NCBI GenBank assembly: GCA_032878915.1
Contig: JAVQMG010000115.1
Location: 5,174,501 to 5,238,500 of the forward strand
Direction: 5' to 3'
Source: Castanopsis chinensis
Taxonomy: Eukaryota; Streptophyta; Magnoliopsida; Fagales; Fagaceae
DNA length: 64,000 nt
The notes beneath the pieces are model-generated. The model did no database searches. It worked only from the letters and a program-made list of their open reading frames with translations, and was not told where the DNA came from. This document shows positions 11,713 through 23,938 of the stretch, one piece after another. How positions within the stretch are numbered: the stretch's first letter is position 1; every line of letters begins with the position of its first letter. The position numbers and the translations under genes were made by a program.

Positions 11713-12130
11713 TAAAACTTAAAGAATATTCAATTAGATTCTACAATTGAAATCCAATTTTGCGTCGTGTATCTTAAATTATTTATTTTTAGAGAGTTTT
11801 ATTTCTTAATTTTGGAGCCAAATGTGAGATCACATCATAAATATTCATCTAAGTTATTAAGTACAAAAACCAAATAATCTAGAATTAATGAACTGTAAAA
11901 ATAAAAAAAAGTGTTTCACAATATCAAAAATTAAGAATTAATTAAAAAAAATAAATATATACAATTTACATTTTTATCTAATAATATTCTTACAAGATTT
12001 TTTTAAAGAGTTAACAAAATATAAGAATAACTTTATATCAATAGTATTTAAGTTTTATATATATATATATATATAAGAATTATACTATGCATCTTAATGT
12101 GTTTCTTTAAGTATATTCATGCATATGCAT
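11172..12130. other. AT-rich intergenic DNA with a (TA)n microsatellite
   Basis: No gene is seen. A (TA)n run occupies about 11678-11711 and a shorter one 12058-12075. The text near 11650-11680 (GTTGAGTTCAAATTA) resembles the middle and end motifs of the inverted repeat that follows, suggesting another fragment of that element. Confidence 0.5.
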
Positions 12131-12134
12131 GAGA

Positions 12135-12439
12135 TTACAAGCTAATTTTAAATAATGTTACACTATTGATATTTTTTAATTGGATGGGAATTTTGATAAA
12201 TCCATCATTAGATTAGATTATATTATATTCATATATTCTCCCTGCTTTCAAAATTTAAAGGTGATCAAAGATTAATAGTCATGTCGTCAATTAATTATTT
12301 AAATTTAAATTTTTGTAGTTTAAAATAATGTATAAAAAATGAGTTTATGGATTAAATGGTAAATAACATCCAATTGATATAAAAATTGGCATAAATGTTA
12401 AGAACATATAAAATATGTAATTCAACAGTGAGATTTTCA

Positions 12440-12470
<31 letters not shown>

Positions 12471-12860
12471 AGGTTCAAATTACACCTCATGTAACTCTAA
12501 GTAATATTACATCAACCAATAATTTTTTATAGAATTCATATTTTAAAAATCACACCATTAAATTATATGTTCTATATATTTTTAACATTCATACAAATTT
12601 TCAATTCAATTGGATGTTATTTACCATTTAATCTATAAACTCATTTTTTATGCATTATTTTAAAATACAATAACTTGAATTTAAACAATTAATTGATGAC
12701 ATGATTATTAATCTTTGATCATCTTAAAATTTTGCAAACATAGAGAATATACAAAGATAATATAATTTAACGGTAAATTTGTCAAAATTTGTATCTAATT
12801 AAAAAATATGTAGTAGTGTAACATTACTTTAACGCTAGATGTAACTTGAATTTAACTCTT
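12135..12860. mobile_element. Long inverted-repeat (foldback) element
   Basis: Roughly 12160-12450 and 12530-12825 are imperfect reverse complements over nearly 300 bp. Matching blocks include the GATCAAAGATTAAT segments, ATGAGTTTATGGATTAAATG against its complement, and AATGTTACACTA near the outer ends. A (TA)n run and a short spacer form the loop. No coding sequence or clear target duplication was found, so the superfamily is open. A related single arm lies at 13660-13990. Confidence 0.75.
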
Positions 12861-12913
12861 TACGTACGCGCGCATTGTGGGGCATTGTATCTCTAAGACT
12901 CTAACGCGTGAAT

Positions 12914-13631
12914 TGTTTTAATGAAAAACTTTATATGAAGGTAGTTTTTCATATCTTTCCATATATTTGGTAGTATAAAAAAATTTGGTCCAAGGAAAAC
13001 TATTTCTTAACTTCCCTTATTTAATTTGACATGAGACAGAGTTACTTTCCACTAAAATTTTCTAAAAAACAACTCTTATTTCATGCGAAACCAAATAAGT
13101 AAAACAACTCTATTTTACATGAAACTAAATAAAAAAAGTCAAGAAATAGTTTTTGTTTGTTTTAATGAAAAACTTTATTTTAAGATAGTTTTTCATATTT
13201 TCCTATATTTGGGTAGTATAAAAAAATTTGGTCAAAGAAAAACTATTTTTTAACTTCCCTTATTTAGTTTGACAATAGATGAACTTACTTTTTACTAAAA
13301 TTTTCTGAAAAACAACTCTTATTTCACACAAAGCCAAATGAGTAAAACAACTCTATCTCACATAAAACTAAATAAAGAAAGTCAAGAAATGGTTTTCGTT
13401 TGTTTTAATAAAAAACTTTATTTGAAGATAGTTTTTTTATATTTTCCTATATTTGGTACCATAAAAAAATTTGGTCAAAGAAAAACTATTTCTTAACTTC
13501 CCTTATTTAGTTAGACATGAGATAGAGTTACTTTCCACTAAAATTATTTGAACTCTTATTTCATGCGAAGCCAAATAAGTAAAACAACTCTATTTTACAT
13601 GAAACTAAATAAAGAAAATCAAGAAATAGTC
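12914..13631. repeat. Three tandem copies of a ~243-bp unit
   Basis: Copies start with TGTTTTAATGAAAAACTTTA or a near variant at 12914, 13158 and 13401. Each contains AAATTTGGTC, CTTCCCTTATTTA and ACAACTCTTATTTCA blocks in the same order. Copy 3 has a short deletion near 13550. No protein is encoded. It lies between the two regions of inverted-repeat homology. Confidence 0.9.
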
Positions 13632-13659
13632 TAATCCGTTATAATATAAACAAAATTTA

Positions 13660-13990
13660 GCTACAAAATTAGTTGTAGCATTACTCAATATCTTTTTATT
13701 AAAGGTAAATTTTTACAAATCTACCATTAGATTACATTTTCTTCTTATATCCTCCATACTTGCAAAATTTTTAGAAAATTAAAGATCAATAGTTATGTCA
13801 TTAATTAATTATTTATATTGCAAGTTTTTGTAGTTTAAAATTATTTATAAAATATAATCTAAAAGGTCTCATAGTAAATAATATCTGATTGACACAAGAT
13901 TTGACATGTGTATTAAGGGTATAAAAAAACATGCAAATTAATAATTAGATTTTCGAAATATGTAGTAAATTTAACAATATTTGGCTACAA
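13660..13990. repeat. Single arm related to the 12.1-12.9 kb foldback element
   Basis: Shares the block order of one arm of 12135-12860: a CCATTAGATTA motif, a GATCAATAGT..ATGTCATTAATTAATTATTT block and a TTTTTGTAGTTTAAAAT block. It is AT-rich with no coding potential. Confidence 0.6.
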
Positions 13991-15089
13991 TCTATTTTGT
14001 AATTAAACTTTATCTTTATAATTTTGTTACCAAATATAAGAAAATGAGAAAATTTTTTAGAAAATATTTTTTGAAAATTGTTAGTGTCCTAATAAACAGA
14101 GCAACGATCTCCTGGACTTGCCTATCGTCCTTGTATTTTATCTTTGGGAAGCCATTTTGGACTGTTTATTCTACATATCTATCTCTTCAGGGGGAAAAAT
14201 CGCTTTGAGAAATTACCAAACTGGCTTCTTGTTGGGCATTGAGGGGGAATTACCCAATTGGCCCATTTCACCATGTTCCCCGTCATCTTCAACACTAAAC
14301 TAGGCCCTTTGATCTGCTCTATGGATATTGGGTTGGGTTGATCATGAGTTGTCCCATTTCAAGAGGCTTGTCTTGGGCCGTCTAACATTTTGGCTTGTAT
14401 CCAAAATGTTCACCACTATTATTTTGTCAAGGTCCATCATTACGGTGACCATCTCATAGGCCTCATAGAAATTGGACCTTTATGATTATTCTCCCTTCCT
14501 CAATCGGCCCATAACATAATGGTTAGGGTGTGCTGCAAACCAAATCCGATAGTGTAATGATGATAGACTTATTGAACTCGCATTTGAGATTGTCACTTCT
14601 GACTTGTGAAGCAATAAGAGGTGCTTTTCTAGTGTCTAGTGGGGTGTAAAGTCGGTTTTGAGTTATGCCTAAATTCACAATAAATTCTAAGTAACAAGCT
14701 GTTATTGGATTTAATATGGATCTATTATTAACACTATTTTCTTACTTGTTAATAACAACTTACTATTTAAAATTTGTTGAAAAATTATTGTAAATATAAC
14801 ATTGTAGCGTTACTCCTTTGGTTCTTGGAGATGCAAGGTGCTAGGGTGTATTGGGAGCAAATAAGGAGTGCTGGTTTAAATCCTGTTGACCTTCATCCTT
14901 ATCCAACCAAAACAAAAGATAGGAATAAAATATATACACGGTTTACGAAAGGAAAATCTTTAATGTATAGAAAAGCGTCACTCCCTCTCATTGTGTCCAT
15001 TTGGAACCATTAGGATGCGTGGCTAAAATAAAAAAGTAAAAGGATGTTATGTTAACTTGTTTAATATTTCATTCATCTTGGATTCTTGA
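13991..15089. other. Intergenic DNA, no gene recognised
   Basis: Short open frames (for example 13981-14208 and 14774-15013) match nothing I recognise and have no gene-like context. Moderate GC around 14100-14560 may be old repeat sequence. Confidence 0.4.
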
Positions 15090-15520
15090 GGGTGCTGATA
15101 AGGTAAAGTGGTTGCCGGCAGCCAGCAAGCTGTATATATCTGCAGTGATACTTGGAAGGCTATCAGATGCAATAAACACAAGTCAATTCAAAGAAGCTTG
15201 TGTGCTTTTCTAAAGACATTCTTAATGTGTACCTTTTGCAAAAGTAAGATTGAAGCCAGGGATCATATTTTCACTGAGAGTGCTTTTTCTAAAAGGTTTG
15301 GAAAGAATTATTGAGAGGGTATCTCATTCACAGGCAGGTTGGAGACTAGAATAAAGAGTTGGATTGACAGAGAAATGCTTGAGTATACCAAGGAAAGATT
15401 AGAACTGAAAATGACTAGGTGTAAAAGAGTAATGGCTGATGTTAGATTACTTAGATATAGCATATCATGGTGTAGAAATGTATACGATACTTCTCAATGT
15501 AGGGTCTTCTGTTGTCTTTG
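15090..15520 (+). pseudogene. Possible LINE remnant with a zf-RVT-like motif
   Basis: A frame at 15108-15314 contains CTFCKSKIEARDHIFTE followed by FSKRFG. This resembles the zinc-binding zf-RVT region near the C-terminus of plant LINE ORF2 proteins, where a CxxC and RDH(L/I)F motif is usual. The frame continues after a stop with a basic helical segment (15339-15521). Only this short stretch is recognisable. Confidence 0.4.
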
Positions 15521-15966
15521 AAGAGTCCTTAAAATTGTCCCCATTTTATATCACTGAATGTGGTCACCAGGAAGATACCGGTAGATAACTTTTGCTTCTA
15601 TATGGACATTGTTTTACTTGATGTTCCTTATAAAAAGATCACCAAGAAAACACTACACTGGTGCCCACAACCTCAATGGTAAGCATGAGTTTATTATTAT
15701 TATTTTTTTTTTCATTTGAAATTGGTTCCTAGAAACAGTAAGTGGACATGTAAGGATAAAAGTTGCATGTACTTAATATTGTGTATTATGTGCCAAATCA
15801 AAAACAGGTCCACTGTGTGGGTAATGGCAAGGTTTTGCTCTTATAGGAGAGGTTGCAACTTGCACATTTGAAGTTATGTTCTTGAACGCAGACCTTACCT
15901 TACCTTAAGTAGCTATTGAGAGGTTCCATTCGTGCCTTTTCAACCAAGGCTTTAGGCAGGTCTTAT

Positions 15967-16334
15967 GGAAATTCTAGCATTTTGCCCCTATTTTGTAAAA
16001 AATTTAGCAATAAGTCCTTGCTTTGAAACTATTTAGGTCCATGCTTATGTTTTGAAACTCGATTTACTCAAAATCGAGTTCAATGTCGCTATAGGTCCTT
16101 AAAACGTCGCTATAGGTAAAAAAAAAAAAAAAAAAAAAAACCTTGCATGGAACTCAATTTAGAGAAAATCGAGTCTCAAAATGTCGCTATAGGGCTTCTT
16201 AAAATGCCACTATAGAGTTGAACTCGATTTAGGGAAAATTGAGTTTCAAAATAGGGGCATGGACCTCAATAATTTGGAAACAGGGACATATTACAAAATT
16301 TTTTACAAAATAAGGGCAAAAGGCTAGAATCTCC
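15967..16334. mobile_element. Mutator-like MITE, 368 bp
   Basis: The ends are inverted repeats (GGAAATTCTAGC against GGAGATTCTAGC) that extend inward about 150 bp. The element is flanked by a perfect 10-bp direct repeat, CAGGTCTTAT, at 15957-15966 and 16335-16344. A target duplication of 9-10 bp plus long terminal inverted repeats is the Mutator-like signature. Several AAATCGAGT motifs and a poly-A run (16119-16140) are internal. No coding capacity. Confidence 0.85.
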
Positions 16335-16344
16335 CAGGTCTTAT

Positions 16345-16790
16345 CGGTCTTAAATATAAAACCAAAATTAAATAAGTTAGACTTTAGTCACTTTACTACT
16401 TGAAATTCAACTAGCAGCAAATGAGCCCAGTTTGCATCGGTCACACCGAATTTGTTTTTGACATAACCAAGGGCAAAGTTATAAATACCACATTAGTGAC
16501 TTTAGTTTTGATAGAGAGAACCAACTATTTTGGTATCAGTCAATAATGTTGTACTGTTTCAATGTACATGATTTGAACTCAAAATAACTCCATTTAACTC
16601 GCCACACACACAAATATATTATTAATGATTTTCTGTTTTACTCTGTTTTGTTACTGCTTGAAATAATGACAATGAATAGCATAAATAAATAAGGTTTGAA
16701 TCTGAAATGGTTTCACAATTTGAGATTTTGATATAGAAAATTAAAAACTTGAGATCTAATCTAAAACAGGGTCAAGGCCACTTAGGCCAT
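16345..16790. other. Intergenic DNA, nothing recognised
   Basis: No gene, RNA or repeat structure was identified between the two Mutator-like elements. Confidence 0.4.
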
Positions 16791-16801
16791 TGCCTACGAC
16801 C

Positions 16802-17073
16802 AAAGACGGAGCTAGGACTTAGAGTTAGGGGGGCAAAAGTATAAATAAATTTTTTTTTGAAACTCCAACTAAGCATTTGTAAGAAATGCTATGTCCATAA
16901 TATTTTCACTACATTTTCACAACAAATTGCAAGTGGTAGGTTATTATTGCTTGTTATGAGTGAACAAAAAAGTAATTTAAGTTGTGGATTAAAATTAAAA
17001 CCAATAACAACTTACCACATGTGATTTGTCGTGAAAATGTTGTGGACGTAGCACTTTTCAATTTAGAAAGTTA

Positions 17074-17110
<37 letters not shown>

Positions 17111-17403
17111 CTGGGTGTCTTGTTTGTTGTCAAATGTGTGTGAGCGTTCACTTAGACTAGTTAGAATTGACTTAGAAATTTTTTATTTTATTTTATTTTT
17201 TGGTTGTGTCTTGCATGAGTTTGTTTTGGGTATTGTTTGGGCTTAAGTTTGTTATCAGTAAATTTTATTGGTATGCTTGTTAAATTTATTACAAATTTTA
17301 GATCAATAAAATTTTTTATAACCTTTAAAAAGATCAATAATATTGTTGAAAGGGCAAAGTGCAAATTTATTGAAACAAATTGCTAAAATTAACAAACAAA
17401 CAA

Positions 17404-17434
<31 letters not shown>

Positions 17435-17505
17435 GACACACTAAAAAAAATTTGAAAAAATTTAGGGGGCCCACTACCCCCCCAGTCCAACTATAGTTCC
17501 GTCAC
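16802..17505. mobile_element. Mutator-like MITE, ~704 bp, containing a nested MITE
   Basis: TGCCTACGACC is duplicated at 16791-16801 and 17506-17516. The right end reads TTCCGTCAC and the left end AAAGACGGAGC, which are degenerate inverted repeats. Further in, both ends carry G-rich or C-rich runs (GGGGGGC / CCCCCCC). Simple repeats inside include poly-T (about 17078-17110) and (AC)n (about 17401-17427). No coding sequence. Confidence 0.75.
16883..17060. mobile_element. Small foldback MITE nested in 16802-17505
   Basis: The first and last ~65 bp are reverse complements: GCTATGTCCATAATATTTTC at the left against the complement of GAAAATGTTGTGGACGTAGC at the right. The AGTGGTAGGTT motif also pairs with its complement. 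Target duplication is unclear. Confidence 0.65.
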
Positions 17506-17578
17506 TGCCTACGACCCCCTAATGGAAATAGGCCCATAGAATTTTAAATTAATAATTATATTTTTAAAGAAAGTAGGT

Positions 17579-18287
17579 TGTGGGATGTATAACTTTGGTA
17601 AAGTAGTATTGCCACGTGTCATGCCATATGTTGAGGAGGCAAGGGCAATTCTGAGGAGATCCCACCTTCAGATGGGGGGCCACGTCAGCGGCACGCCACC
17701 AGAGAAGGACGTACTATAAAGAAATGGGCTAGGGGCAAGGGTTAGCCCTGACATACTGAAGGGATGGTGGTTGCATCCCATTTAATGCATCCCACCAAAC
17801 CTCCTGACCGCATTTATGTGGAGAAGACCCTTGAATAGTGCTGTCTTGGTTGCCGTGTCTCACAGGGGTTCTGGGAAGGTGCCTGATAGGACTAGCACTT
17901 GAGTGGTAACTTGCATGGTCAACAAATGGAAGGCCCAGATCATCTAAAAGGGTCTATATAAGACAAAAGGTACCCCAAAGAGGGGGGATCAAAAGAATAG
18001 CAGAGAAAAACACTGTAGCAAAAAGAACTAAAACTGTAAACAAGTCCTATAGTGATATATTCAAGAACCATTCTCCTTGAACTTGGCCGAGGAGAATTTT
18101 TTTTTTACAATATTGTGGTTGCCTTCCGTTTTTCCTTGCTTCCTTGTTATTTTTGACCCATAGTGAACATTATTTAACCCATTGAAGCCTAATCTTACAG
18201 CCCGCCCTCTACAAATTCATTGTGTTGGGCTATTTGAGCCTGTGTCCTCCAGTTGTTTGGGCTCAGGAGTTAAATCCAATCCTTACA
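17579..18287 (+). repeat. 5' LTR of element B
   Basis: 709 bp, TGTGGG...TTACA. A TATA box (CTATATAAG) lies at 17954-17962; the same box is kept in the 3' LTR near 28032. The pair differ at roughly one base in ten by eye over the first 250 bp. Confidence 0.93.
17954..17962 (+). promoter_or_regulatory. LTR TATA box driving element B
   Basis: CTATATAAG in the 5' LTR, about 330 bp before the LTR end. It is kept in the 3' copy. Activity today is unlikely to give functional protein because gag-pol is broken. Confidence 0.55.
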
Positions 18288-18289
18288 AT

Positions 18290-18305
18290 TGGCGTTGTCT
18301 ATGGG
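18290..18305 (+). other. Primer-binding site of element B
   Basis: TGGCGTTGTCTATGGG, two bases after the 5' LTR; a mutated form of the block seen in A and C. Primer tRNA not assigned. Confidence 0.65.
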
Positions 18306-18340
18306 GAAGGCTTGAGCTTTAAGGCATTCAGTGTTTAACT

Positions 18341-21300
18341 ATGGTAGGATCAGGGCCAAACCGAGAGGAGTCTGTTGGCTCTCAGCGCCACGACCACTTC
18401 CTCAACCTTAAACGAAGAAGGGATAGGGAGGTTAGTGTGCATACCACACATACTAGCAGGAGTCAAACTCGAGGAGGGAGCTACATCTCTCACGAGGAGA
18501 ATACCAGAAACATGCAACTGGAAATTGACAACCTTCGTAGGAGGCTACGCCGTGAGAGGTAGAAAAGGACTCCCTCACATTCTGACCACTCTTCTGAAGA
18601 CGACAGAGATGGCAACCACAGGCTCAGATCAAGGACTTCCCTCAATGAATCTTTCTCAAAGGATGAGGAGCACAATCATAGGTGCAAAAACAAGAGTTTG
18701 TCTCGCGAAGGCCTAGGGAATGACGCCATAAGCAGAGCGTTGAACCAAATCTCCAAGTCACCCTTCGCATATAAAATCGAAGTAGGAAGACTTCCTCGCT
18801 GGTTTACTCAGCCCACATTTACCATGTACAATAGTAGGACAAACCCCATAAAGCATGTGAGCCACTTCAACCAAAGAATGGCTGTACATTCCAAGAACAA
18901 GGCCCTAATGTGCAAGGTGTTCCCCTCCAGTCAAGGAAGCTTTTGGCGATAAGATGGTTTGACAGCCTGAAGTAACACTCTATTGGCTCCTTTAGGGAGC
19001 TCACTCAGGCATTTGGGGATCGTTTTGTCACTTGCAGTAGGGTTCCTATGCCTTTGGACTCACTGTTGTCCATGACAATAAGCGAAGGGGAGACCTTGAA
19101 AACATATTCCGATTGGTATTAGGAGACGTTCAACGAGACTGAGGGAAACTTCGATTACGTGGCCATAAGAACCTTTAAGGTCGGCCTGCCCACCGAGCAT
19201 GACTTGAGGAAGTCCCTAAAAAGAAAGCCCGTCAGGACTATGCGCTAGCTCATGGATCACATTGATGAGTATAAACGGGTCGAAGAGGACCAGAAGCAAG
19301 GAAAGGGAAAGGCTAAGGTGATCCCCCAAGAACGGAAGGATTCTAGGTCAGACAGATACAAGAACAGCAGACCTTGGGAGGATTTTGCTGGGCCCCCAAG
19401 TCCTGCTGTTACCTAGGCGGTTAGCACCGTGTCCCAAAAGCCCGTACACTAGGTCTTGGAAAAGATTAAGAACGAGTTATACTTTAAATGGCCAAATAAA
19501 ATGAGAGGAGACCTCACAAAGCGCAACTAGAGTCTCCACTGCCAATACCACCAAGAGTGTAGGCATACCACTAAGGATTGTAGGACTTTGTAAAACCATC
19601 TGGAGCAGCTAGTGCAGGCAGGAAAATTAAAGCAATTCTTATATCAAACTAATAAACAAGGTAGCCAACCTGGGTCAAGAACGCATAGAAATGCTTCTTC
19701 CAAACCCCCATGGATACAATTAGCATAATCTTTGCCGCTCCTAGGAGAAACGGCTCCTTTTCATCCAGGGTAATGTCCATAGATCGGCCACCTATCGAGG
19801 ACTGAACTCCTAGTCCGAAGAGAAGTAGGGTGGAAGTCCGACCAACCTAGAGCTTTTTTGACGAAGATAAAGTTGGAACCTCACAACCACATGATGATGC
19901 CCTAGTGGTTACCCTAAGAATTGGGGGTACGATGTGAAGAGGGTGCTGGTAGATCAGGGCAGCGGCGCAGAAATCATGTACCCCGATCTATACAAGGGGT
20001 TGAGACTAAGGCCAGAGGACCTAACTAGCTACGATTCTCCTCTGGTGGGTTTCGATGGAAAGATTGTTATCCCAAAGAGGAAAATCAAACTACTTGTACA
20101 AGCAGGAATAGAAGTGGTGGAGGTGAATTTCATTGTGGTGGATGCCTACTCCCCCTACACTGTCATTGTGGCGAGACCCTAGCTTCATGCCATGGAAGCT
20201 GTCCCCTCCACCCTGCACATAAAAGTGAAGTATCCATCTGGGGATTAGATCGAAGAGCTGGTTAGGAGCCAATCTATGGCTTAATAATGCTTGGTGGCCG
20301 CAATCAGACATCAATCCAGAGGGGAGCCCTCGGCCCCTGGTGGGCAGGATATATAGCAATCAAAGGCTCTAGTGGTATCCATGGATGCGGTGGAAAGTGA
20401 GGTAGAGTGCGAGCAATTAGAAAGGGTTATTGTTGGGGATGATGAGGAGAAATTCTTTCAAGTTGGCGTTCAACTCCGTCCTCAAGAGAAGGATGAGCTA
20501 ATAGATTTTCTTAAAAGAAATGTTGACGTATTTGCATGGAACCTTTACGAGGCTCCAAGGATGTATTCGGACTTCATTTTCCACCATTTAAACGTCAATT
20601 CATTTGTCACCCTAAAAAAGGAAACACCTTGGCACTCATCTAAGGAACACTTCGATGCAGTCAATGAAGAAGTGCTTAAACTTAAGCATACTAGAGCCAT
20701 AAAGGAGGTGTTCTCCCTAGAGTGGCTGGCCAACACAGTGGTAGAAAAGAAGAAAAGTGGGAAATGGTAGGTTTGTGTGGACTTCACGGATTTAAATAAG
20801 GCTAGCCCAAAGGACCACTTTCCCCTGCCTCGAATAGACCAGCTAGTGGATGCAACTGTGGGCCATCCTCAGATTAGCTTCCTAGATGCCTTCTAGGGAT
20901 ATCACCAAATACTATTGGCCCTAGAGGATCAGGAGACGACTTCCTTTGTCTCATCTATAGGGAATTATCATTACAAAGTAATGTCCATCAGGCTGAAGAA
21001 CACAGGGTCTACTTATCAGAGAATGATGACCAGAATGTTCGAACCACAACTAGGCAAATGTATTGAAGTCTACATAGACGACATGGTAGTAAAGAGTAAA
21101 GTGGAATCCGAGCACATAAATGACCTCAAAAATATCTTTGGAATATTAAGGAAACACAAGCTACGCCTCAATGCTTCAAAGTGTTTTTTTGGTGTCGGCT
21201 CTAGGAAGTTTCAAGGCTATACGGTCACCCATCGTGGGATTGAGGTCAATCCTAATCAGATCAAGGAAATTAGCAACTTGCAGCTCCCTCAAAACCCTAA

Positions 21301-23668
21301 GGAAGTCCAAAAATTAACAAGATTGACTACCGCCTTGAACTGGTTCATTTCTCGGTCAGCAAACAAGTGCCAGCCTTTCTTCCAGTTGTTGCATAAGTGG
21401 AAAGGATTTGAGTGGTCGGAGGAATGTTCCTCAGCCTTCTAATAGTTGAAGGAATATCTTTCTCGACCCCCCATTATGTCCAAACCCGAGGAGGAGGATG
21501 TTTCATTTGCCTACATCGTAGTAGCATCGCACATGGTGAGTTTGGTGTTGATACGAGTTGACAATGGGGAGCAAAAACCAGTATATTATATGAGTAAATC
21601 ACTACATGAGGCAGAAGTCCGTTATCTACCCCTGGAAAAGGCCATTTTGGCAATAGTACACGCTACACGAAAGCTCCTGCATTACTTCCAAGCACACATG
21701 GTTGTGGTTCTAACCCAACTCCCCCTTCGATCACTGTTTCGGAAAGCGGACTATACGGGAAGGATTGCAAAGTAGGGGACAATTCTAGGAGCTTTCAATA
21801 ACAAATATATGCCATGCACTTCTGTAAAGGGCCAGATCCTTGAGGACTTGGTGGCTGAGTTTGCCGAACCTTTGTTAATAGAAAATGAAGAAAGGCTAGA
21901 CATGGATGGAAAATCAGTTGGGATGGTCATTGTACAGGAGCTTCCATCATGGAAGGTGTACGTGGATGGTGCAACCAATCAGAGGGAATATGAGTAGGGA
22001 TAGTTATAGTGTCTCCCGAGTAGATCACCATTGAAAAATCCTTAAAGTTGGGCTTTTCGGCCACGAACAATGAGGCTGAGTATGAGGCCCTGTTGGTAGG
22101 AATGGCTATGGTACAAAAGATAGGAAGACTAGCAGTGGAGATATTTTTAGACTCAAGATTGGTCGTAAGCCAAGTGAAGGGAGAGCTGGAAGCCCGAGAC
22201 GTAAGAATGCAGGACTACCTAAACCAAGTCAGGCACTTACAAGCAGAGTTTGAGTTTTTCTCCCTACAACAAGTCTTGAGGAGTAAGAACACGCATGCTG
22301 ACTCTCTTGCCACTCTTGCAACCTCCTCAGCGCATGGTTTGCCTCGGGTGATTTTAGTCGAAGATCTGTACAAGCCTGCTGAGAGGGAAGGGAAGATCAT
22401 TCTGCACCAAATTAGGGTGGGGCCTAATTGGATAGATCCTATTGTGCTATTTCTTAAGGATGACATCTTGCCTGAGGAAAGGGGAGAGGTTGATAAGGTA
22501 CGAAGAAAAACCCTTTGGCTCTAGCTGTCCGAGGATCAAAAGTTATATAAACACTCTTTCTCTGGGGCCATATTTTTTGTGCATACATCCTGAGGTAGTG
22601 GACTCCCTCCTAGAGGAGTTGCACAAGAGAATTTGTGAAAGTCATATAGGGGGTAGGTCGCTGTCTCACAGGGCCCTAACCTAGGGGTACTGGTGGCTAA
22701 ATATGCAAAAGGACACGTAAGGATACATGAAGAAGTGCGACCAATGTCAAAGATATGCCCCAAACATCCACCAACCAGAGGGTGTCCTTAATCCCTTTGC
22801 TCAGTGGGGCTTAGACATCGTGGAGCCCTTCCTCAAGGCTGCAGGAAATAGGAAGTGGCTGTTGGTGGGCACTGATTACTTCACCAAGTAGGTTGAAGTT
22901 GAGCCCCTGTCAAACATCAGGATGTGGATGCTAAAAGATTTATATGGAAAAACATTGTTACTCGGTTGGGGATCCCTTATACCTTTATCTCGAACAATGG
23001 TCTTCAGTTTAATAGCAATGTGTTTAAAAGATATTATGGTGAATTGGGTATCACCAATAGGTACTCGACCCCATATTATCCCCAAGGAAATGGGTAGGCT
23101 AAGGCTATCAATAAAGTTATATTGGTCCGACTCAAGAAGAGATTGGATAACTTAAAGGGTAGGTGGGTGGAGGCACTACCACATGTCCTCTAGACATATT
23201 GGACCACCCCTTGAAAGTCCACAGGAGAAACCCTATTTTCAATGACATATGGGGCTGAGGCTGTGATTCCTCTGGAAGCTGGATTCCTAACACTGAGGAC
23301 AAGCTTATTCGCTGAGGACAAGCTTATTCGCTGAGGACAACAATGACAACCTGTTGGAGAAGAGCCTAGATCTGGTTAAAGAACGGAGAGAAAACACAAC
23401 AGTTCAACTCGCGTGCTATCAGCAAAAGCTCAAACAGGGGTATGATTCAAACATGAAGTAAAAACCATTAGCCCCTGGGGATTTGGCATTAAGGAAGGTG
23501 GTGGGCACTGCAAAAAACCCAGCGTGGGGGAAGTTAGGGCATAATTGGGAAGGGTCATACCGTATCACCTCGATAGCTGATATAGGTGCATACTTCCTAG
23601 AAGATTTAGATGGAAATGTTGTGCCATGGCCTTGGAATGTACATAACCTGCAAAGGTACTATTATTAA
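18341..23668 (+). pseudogene. gag-pol of element B (most complete domain set of the three)
   Basis: Begins with an ATG at 18341 and can be followed to a TAA after a LQRYYY end at 23668. Domains: gag (18700-19660; a frameshift near 18940), protease (DQGSGAEIMYPDLYKG, 19950-20000), RT (20770-21290; YIDDMVV present), RNase H (21330-21780), extra RNase H (VDGATNQR, NNEAEYEALL, 21960-22330), integrase (22590-23160; KKCDQC finger, and D in WGLDIV). The second catalytic D of integrase is altered: the text reads SNNG. At least a dozen premature stops occur, mostly TAG at former Gln or Trp codons (for example 19120-19122, 20768-20770, 20894-20896, 22682-22684, 22889-22891). Confidence 0.92.
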
Positions 23669-23733
23669 TAAAAGGCAGCTCTGCCGTGTTTTTGTCTATG
23701 ACTTCCTACGTTGTGTTCATTACTCATGCAAAT

Positions 23734-23938
23734 GTTAAACAGAACCTCGGCCACGCTTTGGGTAAATTAACACCTTAGTTACATTCTTTAAGGGTTAAAC
23801 AGAATCTCAACCATGCCTTGGGTAAATTAACACCTTAGTCACATTCTCTAAGGGTTAAACAGAACCTTGACCATGCCTTTGGTAAATTGACACCTCAATT
23901 AAATCCTTCAAAGGTAAGGCAAAATGTCAGCCCTGCTC
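23734..23938. repeat. Tandem repeat of a 60-bp unit in element B
   Basis: Three full copies start with GTTAAACAGAA at 23734, 23794 and 23854, with a partial fourth. The unit contains GGTAAATTAACACCTTAG. It occupies the same place as the 49-bp array in element A (between the two converging genes) but has no similarity to it. Confidence 0.88.

Noticed and set aside
13981..15013. Several 60-79 codon frames
   Set aside because: No family recognised and no supporting structure; AT-rich intergenic DNA.
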